Positions 15,454-24,648 of a stretch of 64,000 nucleotides of DNA are shown here, one piece after another. The notes beneath the pieces are model-generated. The model ran no database searches, was not told the DNA's origin, and worked only from the letters and a program-made list of their open reading frames with translations. Numbering within the stretch: position 1 is the first letter of the stretch; each line of letters opens with the position of its first letter. The stretch is taken from positions 1-64,000 of the forward strand of contig JAYOTP010000011.1 in the NCBI GenBank assembly GCA_038150465.1. Direction: 5' to 3'. A program made the translations under genes and the position numbers. This stretch comes from RFXV01 sp038150465 (GTDB lineage Bacteria; Bacteroidota; Bacteroidia; Flavobacteriales; Schleiferiaceae).

Positions 15454-18183
15454 TCAGCGCCAGGCGTATGCGAGAGAGATGTAGGCCAGTCGTCCGACAT
15501 TCGGCCCGCCGTAAACTTGAAAGACCTTTTGGTCCAAAAGATTGCTCGCCCCGATCTTCAAGGTCAGCTCTTCCTCGACCCAGCGGTAATTCACTTGCGC
15601 ATCAAAAAGCGCATAGCTGTTGATGGTCCCGGTGAACTGCGGACTGCCTTCAAACAGGAATCCTTCGATCCATTTATAGGTGAGATTGAAGCCGAATTGT
15701 TCCTTCCACAGCGGCATTTCACGTCCGCCTATGCTGATGTTGTATTTGTTCTCAGGCGTGTTGAAGGCCGGTATGATCGGATCGTCCGTGGCTGAATTCA
15801 GGGCGTTCCAGGTGTAATTGCCACTGAGTGAATAATACTTCCCGAAATAATAATTCAATCCTGCCGAGAACCCCTGTGTAGTCACCTCGTCTCGTGCATT
15901 GGTGCTGATCCTGAATGCCTCCAGATCGAAAACGTTCGGAATTCGGTCGTAGTCGAATATCAGACCCAATTGGTAGCCAATGAAATCCTGATACCAGGAG
16001 TAATAGTAATTCAGATCGAGGTATAATCGATCCCACAAGGTGGAACGGTATCCCAGTTCAGCCGTCTGAACCTTTTCTGGTTGGATCGGCGACACATCGA
16101 AGAAATTGAATTGATAGACCTGTTGATCGGTCACCGGAAGCGCAAGGAAATCCTGCAGATCGTCCAATGTGATCAGGTCCTCGTAGCCATCCAGATTGCC
16201 CAACAGACGAGCGGGCCCGACATTGTAGTATAGGTATTGATCCTGAAGGGTCGGATTGCGAATGGCAGAGGAAATGCTGAATCGAATGGTGTTCAGCTCA
16301 TCGGCATCGTACACCAGAGAAAGTGCAGGCGAAACAAGCAGATCGAAGTTCTGATTCTTATCCATCCGCAGGGTCGCACTGGCCTTCAGTCGTTTGCGCA
16401 GATAGCGTTTCTCCCAGCCGCCATAGAGTCCAAATTCATAGTTGGTGATGATCCGGCCATTGGTATCTGAGAATATGGTCCCGTTGGAATTGGGACGGTA
16501 CAGGCGGCCATTGCCGCCAAGCCGGAATTTACCCCAATCCGACTCATCAAAGATGTACTCGCCCTGCAGGTGGTACAGCGAAGAGCGATCCTCAAGTAAG
16601 GCTCCGCCATCAGCAAAAGAAGTGGAACGAATGTGGTCGCGGAGCGCCTGGAATTCGGGCGTGCCGGGCACCAACTCGGGTATCTCAAGAATTCCGTTCT
16701 GTGTCCTGTGGAAATCCGTCAGTGCCTGAAGGTTGTTTTGAGTGAATGCCTCCATCAAATCCTCGTACTGGTCGATGGGAAGACTTTCATTCGGATAGCC
16801 CGGGAGGCCGCGAACCTGCTGCCCAAAATTATTGGGGGGAATGTTCCAAAGCTGGGCATATCGATTGGCCCAGATATTCCCGGGCTGTACCGAATCCTGC
16901 ATCCGCAGCGCCGTGAAATAGGCGTCGTAACTATTCCCGGCATTCTCATTGGTGGAATAGGCCCGGAGGAAGAATTTGTCCTCTTTCTTCCATTCGATCT
17001 TGTTCTGCACGAACTGAATGTCGCGCAGACTGAAACGGTTGTCTCCCTGATAGACCGTAGTACCAAAGCCAAAGTTGAAGGCATAACTCAACTCCTGATC
17101 CGAATCGGTCTTGTAGTGTACAGCCGTATTGAACTTCAAATTGCGGGTATCGTAATCCACCAAGTGGACTTCCTCGATCCCTCTTCGGTGGAAAGTGCCC
17201 AGTCCGGGATAAGAGCGTGGATCGCCCGGAGTGCGGTAATCAATTTCATCGCCGTAACGGTTCACGGCATCGTACCCACCGGGATTCCACTCAGGGTTGG
17301 GTGAATCTTCGGTCGCGGCCATATTGTTCGCGACCCAATCGTCCGCCCGGAGGAGATAGGCGTTGATCTTATACGCCCATCGGTCTTTGCCGTCCTCGTC
17401 CGTGAACTTATCGGCCCATCGGATGGCCAGCTCATGCAGGTTGCGTTCACCCACCTTGTAGGAAACATCGAGTCCTTCAAAAATGAACGGATTCTTTGTG
17501 GTCATCGCAATGACCCCGTTGAAGGCGTTGGGACCGTAAAAGGCCGTGCTCGCTCCCGCGATCACGTCCACATTGAGCACATCCAATTCTGAGGCACCTA
17601 GAAAATTTCCCAGGGAAAAATTCAATCCTGGAGCCTGATTGTCCACTCCATCGATGAGCTGAAGCGAGCGAACGGGTGAAGTGGAATTGAAGCCTCGGGT
17701 ATTGATGACCTTGAATCCAATGCTGGCAGAGGTCAGATCCACCCCTTTCAGATTGCCCAGACCCTCGTAAAAACTGACCGACGGGGTCTCTTTCATGGCG
17801 ATGGCATCCATGGCCTCCACGGTCAGCGCAGATGCTTTCTGCTTCTCGCTCAATCTGCGTTCCACGACCGAAACTTCCTGGAGCATTTCCGTGTCCGGAC
17901 GCAATTTGACCTTCAGGGAACTATTGGGCGCCGTAAGTTCTATACGCTGATCCGCATATCCGATGAACTGAACGAGCAGGGTGACCGGAAAGGGCGATCG
18001 GTGGTCGATCGCAAAACGTCCGTCGAAATCGGTCACTGCTCCCTTTTTGAGATCCGGAAGCGAAGCGCTGGCACCTACCACCGGCATTCCAGTTTCATCT
18101 TCTACAACACCTGCGATCTGCGCAGATGCGGACAGAGCCGACAAAAAAAAGGCTCCAAATAAGAGCCACTTGGTTCCGAGCAT
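15454..18183 (-). CDS. TonB-dependent outer membrane receptor
   Basis: A 909-residue outer-membrane active transporter. A signal peptide (ending SALSASAQ) is followed by a CarboxypepD_reg-like domain (about 22-105, GVVEDETGMPVVGASASLPD). The plug domain then contains GLGNLKGVDL, VINTRGFNS, LQLIDGVDNQ and VIAGASTAFYGPNAFNGVI. A 22-strand-type barrel ends in the C-terminal aromatic signature LAYISLAYAWR. There is no SusD partner, so this is not a SusCD glycan locus. The ligand is unknown. The next gene downstream is the T9SS hydrolase-like protein. Confidence 0.94.
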   Translation of the reverse strand: MLGTKWLLFGAFFLSALSASAQIAGVVEDETGMPVVGASASLPDLKKGAVTDFDGRFAIDHRSPFPVTLLVQFIGYADQRIELTAPNSSLKVKLRPDTEMLQEVSVVERRLSEKQKASALTVEAMDAIAMKETPSVSFYEGLGNLKGVDLTSASIGFKVINTRGFNSTSPVRSLQLIDGVDNQAPGLNFSLGNFLGASELDVLNVDVIAGASTAFYGPNAFNGVIAMTTKNPFIFEGLDVSYKVGERNLHELAIRWADKFTDEDGKDRWAYKINAYLLRADDWVANNMAATEDSPNPEWNPGGYDAVNRYGDEIDYRTPGDPRSYPGLGTFHRRGIEEVHLVDYDTRNLKFNTAVHYKTDSDQELSYAFNFGFGTTVYQGDNRFSLRDIQFVQNKIEWKKEDKFFLRAYSTNENAGNSYDAYFTALRMQDSVQPGNIWANRYAQLWNIPPNNFGQQVRGLPGYPNESLPIDQYEDLMEAFTQNNLQALTDFHRTQNGILEIPELVPGTPEFQALRDHIRSTSFADGGALLEDRSSLYHLQGEYIFDESDWGKFRLGGNGRLYRPNSNGTIFSDTNGRIITNYEFGLYGGWEKRYLRKRLKASATLRMDKNQNFDLLVSPALSLVYDADELNTIRFSISSAIRNPTLQDQYLYYNVGPARLLGNLDGYEDLITLDDLQDFLALPVTDQQVYQFNFFDVSPIQPEKVQTAELGYRSTLWDRLYLDLNYYYSWYQDFIGYQLGLIFDYDRIPNVFDLEAFRISTNARDEVTTQGFSAGLNYYFGKYYSLSGNYTWNALNSATDDPIIPAFNTPENKYNISIGGREMPLWKEQFGFNLTYKWIEGFLFEGSPQFTGTINSYALFDAQVNYRWVEEELTLKIGASNLLDQKVFQVYGGPNVGRLAYISLAYAWR

Positions 18184-18201
18184 AAGGGCTGGATATAAAG
18201 C

Positions 18202-18225
18202 GTCTAAAACTAATTAAATTTAGAC
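18202..18225. promoter_or_regulatory. Inverted repeat over the putative TonB-receptor promoter
   Basis: GTCTAAA (18202-18208) and TTTAGAC (18219-18225) form 7-bp arms around a 10-base AT-rich spacer, 19 bases before the receptor ATG on the minus strand. The right arm overlaps a near-consensus minus-strand -7 element (TAAATTTA, 18222-18215), with TTG 22 bases upstream. This could be an operator for the receptor; no regulator is adjacent. Confidence 0.35.
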
Positions 18226-18233
18226 GGGTGGTG

Positions 18234-18267
18234 TTTGGTTGGAACAAAGTGTGAATCTTTAGTTTTG
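18234..18267 (+). promoter_or_regulatory. Promoter of the GT2 gene
   Basis: TAGTTTTG at 18260-18267 is a perfect TAnnTTTG. Candidate -33 elements are TTG at 18239-18241 (18-base spacer) or TTTG at 18234-18237 (22-base spacer). The predicted leader before the ATG at 18285 is about ten bases. Confidence 0.65.
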
Positions 18268-18284
18268 TTCGCTCTTGCGCCCCT

Positions 18285-19034
18285 ATGATCGGTACACAAA
18301 AGATCGCTGTCGTCATGCCCGCATACAACGCGGGTAAAACACTGGAAAAGACCTATCTCGAAATTCCTCGGGACATAGTGGATGAGGTCATTCTAGTGGA
18401 CGATAAGAGCAAAGACAATACGGTGGAGGAAGCCAGACGGCTCGGCATAGAACACATCGTCCAACACGATGACAACCTGGGCTATGGCGGCAATCAAAAG
18501 AGCTGCTATTCCAAGGCGCTCGAACTGGACTGCGACATTGTCATCATGGTGCATCCGGATTATCAGTACACACCACTGCTCATAGCGCCCATGGCCCATA
18601 TCATCGCCAACGGCGTCTACCCTGTGGTCTTTGGTTCACGCATTTTGGGCAAAGGCGCGCTCAAGGGAGGAATGCCCTGGTACAAATACGTAGCGAACCG
18701 GATCCTCACATTGGTGCAGAACATCCTGCTTGGCCAAAAACTTTCAGAATACCACACCGGCTACCGTGCTTTTTCCCGAGACGTTCTTGAATCCATTGAT
18801 TTCAAAACAAATTCGGACGACTTCGTCTTCGACAATCAGATGGTCGCTCAGATCTTTTATGCCGGACATGAAGTGGCGGAAGTCACCTGTCCGACCAAGT
18901 ACTTTGAAGAAGCCTCCTCCATCAATCTCAGGCGCAGCGCGATCTATGGCCTCGGAGTGCTCAAAGTCAGTCTGGAATACAGATTGTCCAAGTGGGGGCT
19001 GTTGCGTCCAGCCTACCTCCAAGGGAAGAAATAA
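18285..19034 (+). CDS. Family 2 glycosyltransferase, dolichol-phosphate-mannose-synthase-like
   Basis: A 249-residue GT-A enzyme. It opens with the nucleotide-sugar fold KIAVVMPAYNAGKTLEKTY and the acidic VILVDDKSKDNT. MVHPDYQYTP occupies the usual DxD region, and EYHTGYRAFSRDVL follows. It has no C-terminal membrane segments, so it most resembles soluble polyprenyl-phosphate glycosyltransferases that act at the inner membrane face. It has its own promoter and is not linked to a polysaccharide cluster, so the acceptor is unknown. Confidence 0.9.
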   Translation: MIGTQKIAVVMPAYNAGKTLEKTYLEIPRDIVDEVILVDDKSKDNTVEEARRLGIEHIVQHDDNLGYGGNQKSCYSKALELDCDIVIMVHPDYQYTPLLIAPMAHIIANGVYPVVFGSRILGKGALKGGMPWYKYVANRILTLVQNILLGQKLSEYHTGYRAFSRDVLESIDFKTNSDDFVFDNQMVAQIFYAGHEVAEVTCPTKYFEEASSINLRRSAIYGLGVLKVSLEYRLSKWGLLRPAYLQGKK

Positions 19035-19085
19035 GACTGCTGAACGCTGCTGTTTCGAGGGCTTCGCACAGGAGGTTCTTGAATC

Positions 19086-19093
19086 TATATTTG
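19086..19093 (+). promoter_or_regulatory. -7 element of the sucC promoter
   Basis: TATATTTG matches TAnnTTTG exactly and lies 16 bases before the sucC ATG. The -33 position shows only TTC about 20 bases upstream, so the -33 is weak. Confidence 0.55.
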
Positions 19094-19109
19094 CAGCAAA
19101 GACCTCAGC

Positions 19110-20300
19110 ATGAACTTACACGAATACCAAGGCAAAGAGATCCTCGCCGCTCAAGGCGTTGCCGTACAAAGGGGCATCGTTGCTGCAAGTGCAGATGAAG
19201 CCGTGGCGGCTGCGGAGCAGCTGACAGAGGAAACCGGAACCGGGTGGCACGTGATCAAGGCACAGATCCATGCTGGAGGACGTGGAAAAGGAGGCGGGGT
19301 CAAGCTGGCAAAGAGCCTTGACGAGGTGCGCAGCAAAGCCGAAGAGATCATTGGCATGATGCTCGTCACCCCACAGACGCCGCCAAGCGGAAAAAAAGTG
19401 CACCAGGTTCTCATCGCAGAAGATGTTTACTATCCGGGGGAGAGCGAGCCGAGCGAGATCTATATGAGTGTACTGCTTGACCGACAGGCCGGAAGGAACA
19501 TCATCATGTACTCACCTGACGGAGGAATGGACATCGAGGAGGTGGCCGAAAAGAACCCTGAGCGCATTTTCAAGGAAGAGATCGACCCCAAGGTGGGCAT
19601 TCAGGGGTTTCAGGCGCGCAAGGTGGCCTTCAACCTGGGCTTGAGCGGAAAGGCTTTTAAGGAAATGACCCGCTTTGTGGTCAAACTCTACAACGCCTAC
19701 GAACACATCGATGCCAGCCTGTTCGAGATCAACCCTGTATTGAAGACCTCGGATGACCGCGTGATCGCTGTGGATGCCAAGGTCACCCTTGACGACAATG
19801 GTCTTTATCGCCATCCCGACTATGCGGAGCTGCGCGACAAACGCGAGGAAGACCCCATGGATGTGGAGGCGGGTGAAGCCGGCTTGAACTTTGTCAAACT
19901 CGACGGCAATGTGGCCTGCATGGTGAATGGCGCGGGCCTGGCCATGGCCACCATGGACATCATCAAGATGGCGGGCGGAAATCCGGCCAACTTCCTGGAT
20001 GTGGGTGGTACAGCCGATGCCAAAAGGGTCGAAACAGCCTTCCGCCTGATCCTGAAAGACCCCAATGTAGAAGCCATTTTGGTGAATATTTTCGGTGGTA
20101 TTGTCCGCTGTGACCGTGTGGCTCAAGGCATTGTGGATGCCTACCGGAACATTGGAGAGATCCCCGTTCCGATCATCGTGCGCCTTCAAGGCACGAATGC
20201 CGAAGAGGCCAAGACCATCATTGATGAGAGTGGTCTGCAGGTGCACTCGGCCATCTTGCTTCAAGAAGCTGCCGACAAAGTGCAGGAACTGCTCGGCTAG
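19110..20300 (+). CDS. sucC: Succinyl-CoA ligase [ADP-forming] subunit beta
   Basis: TCA-cycle enzyme making ATP from succinyl-CoA together with SucD. The ATP-grasp domain begins MNLHEYQGKEILAAQGV and includes VIKAQIHAGGRGKGGGVKLA. The C-terminal CoA-ligase domain has NFLDVGGTAD and the phosphate-loop segment NIFGGIVRCD. The length of 396 residues is typical. sucD is not adjacent. The two genes are often unlinked in Bacteroidota, so this is not taken as a defect. It converges with the symporter gene after 12 bases, with no visible terminator. Confidence 0.97.
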   Translation: MNLHEYQGKEILAAQGVAVQRGIVAASADEAVAAAEQLTEETGTGWHVIKAQIHAGGRGKGGGVKLAKSLDEVRSKAEEIIGMMLVTPQTPPSGKKVHQVLIAEDVYYPGESEPSEIYMSVLLDRQAGRNIIMYSPDGGMDIEEVAEKNPERIFKEEIDPKVGIQGFQARKVAFNLGLSGKAFKEMTRFVVKLYNAYEHIDASLFEINPVLKTSDDRVIAVDAKVTLDDNGLYRHPDYAELRDKREEDPMDVEAGEAGLNFVKLDGNVACMVNGAGLAMATMDIIKMAGGNPANFLDVGGTADAKRVETAFRLILKDPNVEAILVNIFGGIVRCDRVAQGIVDAYRNIGEIPVPIIVRLQGTNAEEAKTIIDESGLQVHSAILLQEAADKVQELLG

Positions 20301-20312
20301 ATCGCGTACACC

Positions 20313-22043
20313 TCAGGCAACTCGCTCTCCTTTGCCGGAAGTGAAGCCTTGGATGATAAGGGCAGACAGAAGCAGAAGCACACATCCGATCACATTGTAC
20401 CAGAGGTATTCGACCTGAAAGCCTCGAAACAAGGGCCAGTCTCCTACCCGTCCGAAATGGATCAGAAGGACAGCCGATTCTGCGATCAGTGCCGCAAGAA
20501 AGACGGCTCGTGCCTGCACCTCCTTCAGGAAAAAAGCCACAAGAAAGATCCCGAGAATGGTCCCGTAAAAAAGCGATCCCAGCAGGTTGACCATCTCGAT
20601 CAGATTGTCGAACAAACGGGCGCTCAAGGCAAAAGCCAAGGCAAGCAGGCCCCAAACCACTGTGATCCATCGCCCAGCCCGCAATACCCGTGGTTCGTCC
20701 TTTTCCTCAGATCGACTTCCCATGTACAGATCGACAAGTGTCGTACTCGAAAGGGCACTCAATTCTCCGCTGGTGCTGCTCATTGCCGCACTGAGAATGA
20801 CCGCCAGCAAGAGCCCAATAAGCCCATGAGGCAGGTAGTTCATAATGAAATGCAGAAACACATAGTTGGTGTCCTTCACATTCAGATCCGGTCGTTCTTC
20901 CTTTATCAGCGCTTTGACCTCTGACCGAATGCGGCCTTCTTCCTTCAGCGATTCCGCCCAATTGTGTTCTGCCTTTTCCACTGCTGACAGATCGCCAGAC
21001 GCTTTGGCCTGCATGAGCGTTTTTGTGCCTTCGATCGTTCTTCCATGATTCTCTGAGAACGCCCGCTGAAGGTCCGCCAGCTCCGCGGAGACTTCAGAGT
21101 TCTGCAGGCTCTGAAGGCCATTTTCATTGAAGTGAATGGGCGGTTCCTCATACAGGTAGAGCACATAGATCAGGACCCCAAGCATGAGGATACCGAGCTG
21201 CATGGGCACCTTGATGACCGCATTGAACAAAAGCCCGAGGCGGCTCTCCTTGATGGATCGGCCACCCAGATAGCGCTGCACCTGACTTTGATCCGTTCCG
21301 AAATAACTGAGGGCCAAGAACAGCCCGCCTGTCAGGCCAGACCAAAGTGTATAGCGCTCATTCCAGTCGAAACCCGTATCGATGGCCTGCATTCTTCCGG
21401 TCATCCCAGCCAGATCCAAGGCATCGCTGAGCGCAACATGAGACAGAAGGCGCTGGACCAATACAAAGGCTGCCGCACACATTCCCAAGAGGATGATGCT
21501 CATCTGCCACTTTTGCGTCACACTGACCGCCTTGCTCCCTCCACTTACCGTATACAGGATGACCAATCCACCCACGCCCAAAATGGTCAGATTCAGATCC
21601 CAAGAGAGAATGGTGCTGAGGATGATCGCCGGCGCATAAATGGTCAATCCGGCTGCCAAACCGCGCTGGATGAGAAAGAGAAACGCAGTGAACACGCGCA
21701 TCCTACGGTCAAAACGCTGCTCGAGGAACTCATAGGCTGTAAAGACTTTCAGCCGGTAGTAGATGGGCAAAAAGAATCGACTGATCAATACGATCGCGAT
21801 GGGCATTCCAAAATAGAACTGGACGAATCGAAGGCCGCTTTCGTAGCCGAGCCCCGGTGTACTCAGGAAGGTGATCGCCGACGCTTGGGTGGCCATCACA
21901 CCGAAACCGATGCTGAGCCATCCCATCTCATTGCCGCTTTTCAGGTACTGATCGACCGACTGTTTCCTCCGCGTTCGGTAGATGCCGATGCCGACTATGC
22001 TCAGCAGGCTGCCAATGAGCACCAACCAATCCGCCCCGTTCAT
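20313..22043 (-). CDS. Sodium:solute symporter (SSS family)
   Basis: Inner-membrane sodium-coupled uptake protein of 576 residues with about 13-14 transmembrane helices. SSS features include SIGFGVMATQASAITFLSTPG in the first Na-site helices, FLPIYYRLKVFTAYEFLEQRF, and ILSAAMSSTSGELSALSSTT in the later Na-site helix. A long hydrophilic loop (about residues 305-380) interrupts the barrel, a common trait of Bacteroidota SSS proteins. The start codon overlaps the stop of a 40-residue membrane ORF as ATGA. That ORF is coupled to a PIG-L deacetylase, so the solute may be a sugar or amino-sugar released by that enzyme (inference). Confidence 0.92.
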   Translation of the reverse strand: MNGADWLVLIGSLLSIVGIGIYRTRRKQSVDQYLKSGNEMGWLSIGFGVMATQASAITFLSTPGLGYESGLRFVQFYFGMPIAIVLISRFFLPIYYRLKVFTAYEFLEQRFDRRMRVFTAFLFLIQRGLAAGLTIYAPAIILSTILSWDLNLTILGVGGLVILYTVSGGSKAVSVTQKWQMSIILLGMCAAAFVLVQRLLSHVALSDALDLAGMTGRMQAIDTGFDWNERYTLWSGLTGGLFLALSYFGTDQSQVQRYLGGRSIKESRLGLLFNAVIKVPMQLGILMLGVLIYVLYLYEEPPIHFNENGLQSLQNSEVSAELADLQRAFSENHGRTIEGTKTLMQAKASGDLSAVEKAEHNWAESLKEEGRIRSEVKALIKEERPDLNVKDTNYVFLHFIMNYLPHGLIGLLLAVILSAAMSSTSGELSALSSTTLVDLYMGSRSEEKDEPRVLRAGRWITVVWGLLALAFALSARLFDNLIEMVNLLGSLFYGTILGIFLVAFFLKEVQARAVFLAALIAESAVLLIHFGRVGDWPLFRGFQVEYLWYNVIGCVLLLLSALIIQGFTSGKGERVA

Positions 22044-22162
22044 TGCGCCGTGTAATGAAGGCTCATCCAGTGGTAGAGCAATATTTGAATGAAAAGAAAG
22101 ACCAGGACCACCCCGTGCCAGAGAGCTGTTGACCTTTCGTCAGGACTTCTATCAGGGCTCAT
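22040..22162 (-). CDS. 40-residue single-pass membrane peptide between deacetylase and symporter
   Basis: ATG 22162 to TGA 22040-22042. The peptide has a charged N-terminus (MSPDRSPDERSTALW) and one hydrophobic segment (HGVVLVFLFIQILLYHWM). Its start overlaps the last codons of the PIG-L gene by 11 nt, and its stop shares ATGA with the symporter start, so it is positioned for translational coupling on both sides. It is too short for standard gene callers. It could be a small accessory subunit of the symporter or simply a coupling ORF. The overlaps plus a clean transmembrane profile argue for a real product. Confidence 0.6.
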   Translation of the reverse strand: MSPDRSPDERSTALWHGVVLVFLFIQILLYHWMSLHYTAQ

Positions 22163-24560
22163 AACAGATGAGATTTGCCAGCAATCTGTAGGCCCCAGGT
22201 ACCGCTGCGGGCAACTGCCTGAAAAAGGATATGCCTGTATACATGAAGGCTCCTTCTCCGTGTTGTGCGACGATGAGCCCTCCAAGCCGGGGAGGCTCGT
22301 CCTTGTCGTGCCAGCTGATCAGTGTTTCATAGCGTGGATCCAGCGAGGAGATGTCTGCAAAGTAGAGCCCGCGCTCTTGTACCCAACCGTCAAAATCGGC
22401 TTCAGTGATGCGATTCGGCGATCGGAAGACACCGTGGGAAGGATCGATGAGCGTGGCCGCAGCCGTTTCATCACTGACGCGTTCCCTGCTCAGCTTCATG
22501 GGATAGGGACCGAAGGACGTGAGTTTGAGATCGCGGCTGCGCGTATTGTATTGAACGATGTAGTTGCCTCCATCTTCCACATAGTCCATCAAAAGGGATT
22601 GTACACCGGGCAGCCAGTCATTCACATTGTAGGCACGTATGCCGGCAATGATGGCCATGTACTCTTCCAAACCACCCCGACGCAGGCGTTCTTCATCGAT
22701 GAATTCGATCTTGAATCCCATCCGCTCGATCGCCTCAGGCACGGCATCTCCAGCGCCGGCGATATATCCCACCTTGGCCGCATCGATATCGATGGATGCA
22801 TTGGCGAGCTTCAATTCCGAAGGCAAAAACAATTCGGTAGGGACGATATGTGGATGTTCGATGGACATGGAACTGCGCACCATGTTGGGTGAAGACCGCA
22901 AGCTGGGGCGCAACACTCCGGTCCGCGTGTCCTTTGGCGGAACGATCCGGATCTGGATGTTCTGAACATCTCCGGCCTGAGCCAGCTCAAAGGGAATATG
23001 GGAAGGCGTGACGGTCCATCCGCTCGGCACATCGAAACCCAATTCGTCTGAAACCGAATCGATCCAGGAACGGATCTGTACGACTGCATCGACGGCAGAA
23101 CCCGTGGTGACCAAACTGGGTGTGGCAAAACGGACGGTCAGCGGAGGAGCGACGACCATTGGCCTTTTCAATTCGCCATCCACGCGATCCACCTCTTTGT
23201 ATTCTACAGCCAATCGCAGGGAGAATGGCCTGCCCAGATGGTCGAAGGTCAGACCGACATAAGGATCGGCCTTGGCCATGGGAAGCCCAATAAGGCTGTC
23301 CGGAACGTCGTGAAGGGTGGAGAATGGACGATCCAGCCAGTAAGGCCCGTTCAAAGTGCCACAGCGGATGCGGTTGTTGATGATCAGCATCTGGTCCCTT
23401 TGGAGTTCTTCACTTTGGTCTTGAATACGGCCATTCCAATCGATCTTCTTGACCGTCAATGGAATATCCATGCGCTTGATGCAGCGCAATTCAACGTCCA
23501 GCTGCTGGCCTGCTGCAGCGGATCCGTTTGACACCAATGCCTCTGCATGCAGCCCTAAAAGACCTGCAATGATGCCATCGACGCGGCGTTCGAATGCCGG
23601 GGAATTATTTTCTTCCTTCAGATCAAGGAGTTTTTCAATGGCACCCGATCGATCGCCTGCTGCAAGCAATTCCGCTGCCTGCCGGGCTCCTTCATTCGTT
23701 TTGCCGGGCGTTTCCCAAAAAAGCCTTTCGTAAAATGCATTGGCTCCTTTTTGATGGATCAGGTATTCCTTCATTTCACCCCGGGCAATGGACGCGCCAA
23801 ATCCCTGACTCTTGTGCATGCTGCGGCTCATGGACGCCAATTCATTGCATGAACGGCCGTTGATCGGGTCGAATCCACCCACTTCCACTTCGATGATCCC
23901 GGCCTCTTTCGCGGCCCGATCGGGCAAGGTCTTGTCCCACCAGGAACTCGCGTTCCAGTAAAGCATCTCAGGTGACCATGGAATTCCGTATTCGTCGGGA
24001 TACGCAGTGAGGGATCCGGCCAGATCGAAAGCCTCTGCAGCCAAAAGTGCGCTGGCCGTATGGTGGCCGTGCCCTCCGCGCCCATCGGTCGGGAATCGGG
24101 TGATGATGATGTGTGGCCGAAACTCCCGGATGACGCGTACCACATCCGAAAGCACCTCCTCCTTGCCCCAAAAAGCAAAGGTTTCCTCTGGATTCTTGCT
24201 GTAGCCAAAATCCACAGCCCGAGTGAAAAATTGACGCCCGCCGTCGATCTTTCGCGCCTCGAGCAACTCTTGCGTTCGGATATAGCCCAGTGGGGCGCCC
24301 AGTTCCGCTCCGATCAGGTTCTGACCGCCGCTCCCCCTTGTCAGGGACAGATAGGCCGTCTCAACACCTGCTCCATGAGTCAGCCAGGAAATGAGTCGGG
24401 TATTCTCGTCATCGGGATGAGCTGCGAGATAGAGTACTCGGGTCTCTTTTTGCAGGGATCTGAGTGCATGCAGTATTTCTTCAAGTCCGGTCGGCACCTT
24501 CTGCCCCGTTGCCATAAATGACAATAGCAACGCCCAGATCAGCGGGATCATTTTCTTCAT
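22152..24560 (-). CDS. Secreted PIG-L (LmbE-like) family deacetylase, large form
   Basis: An 802-residue protein with a signal peptide (MKKMIPLIWALLLSFMATGQ). The N-terminal PIG-L domain has the zinc motif LAAHPDDEN and the distal GGHGHHTAS histidines, as in N-acetylglucosaminyl deacetylases. The middle region is beta-rich. The last 200 residues (AKVGYIAGAGDAVPEAIERM, then YVEDGGNYIVQYNTRS) look like a ThuA/GATase1-like fold. The frame is open to 24650, but the ATG at 24560 gives the signal peptide. Likely role: periplasmic or surface deacetylation of amino sugars. It leads the run with the small membrane ORF and the SSS symporter. Confidence 0.88.
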   Translation of the reverse strand: MKKMIPLIWALLLSFMATGQKVPTGLEEILHALRSLQKETRVLYLAAHPDDENTRLISWLTHGAGVETAYLSLTRGSGGQNLIGAELGAPLGYIRTQELLEARKIDGGRQFFTRAVDFGYSKNPEETFAFWGKEEVLSDVVRVIREFRPHIIITRFPTDGRGGHGHHTASALLAAEAFDLAGSLTAYPDEYGIPWSPEMLYWNASSWWDKTLPDRAAKEAGIIEVEVGGFDPINGRSCNELASMSRSMHKSQGFGASIARGEMKEYLIHQKGANAFYERLFWETPGKTNEGARQAAELLAAGDRSGAIEKLLDLKEENNSPAFERRVDGIIAGLLGLHAEALVSNGSAAAGQQLDVELRCIKRMDIPLTVKKIDWNGRIQDQSEELQRDQMLIINNRIRCGTLNGPYWLDRPFSTLHDVPDSLIGLPMAKADPYVGLTFDHLGRPFSLRLAVEYKEVDRVDGELKRPMVVAPPLTVRFATPSLVTTGSAVDAVVQIRSWIDSVSDELGFDVPSGWTVTPSHIPFELAQAGDVQNIQIRIVPPKDTRTGVLRPSLRSSPNMVRSSMSIEHPHIVPTELFLPSELKLANASIDIDAAKVGYIAGAGDAVPEAIERMGFKIEFIDEERLRRGGLEEYMAIIAGIRAYNVNDWLPGVQSLLMDYVEDGGNYIVQYNTRSRDLKLTSFGPYPMKLSRERVSDETAAATLIDPSHGVFRSPNRITEADFDGWVQERGLYFADISSLDPRYETLISWHDKDEPPRLGGLIVAQHGEGAFMYTGISFFRQLPAAVPGAYRLLANLICYEP

Positions 24561-24565
24561 CGAGG

Positions 24566-24573
24566 CAAACTTA
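24566..24573 (-). promoter_or_regulatory. -7 element immediately before the PIG-L start
   Basis: Minus-strand TAAGTTTG is a perfect TAnnTTTG and ends five bases before the ATG at 24560, again pointing to a leaderless or near-leaderless message. No TTG is found at the normal -33 distance. Confidence 0.45.
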
Positions 24574-24648
24574 AGTGCCCCAACGAAACCATGAGTGAAC
24601 TCGTGTGTATTGTACATTAGACACCCTCGAAAAACGAAACACATTTCC

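Noticed and set aside
21132..22055. 307-codon plus-strand open frame opposite the symporter
   Set aside because: Very rich in polar residues and complementary to transmembrane codons; the symporter on the minus strand is clearly the coding strand.
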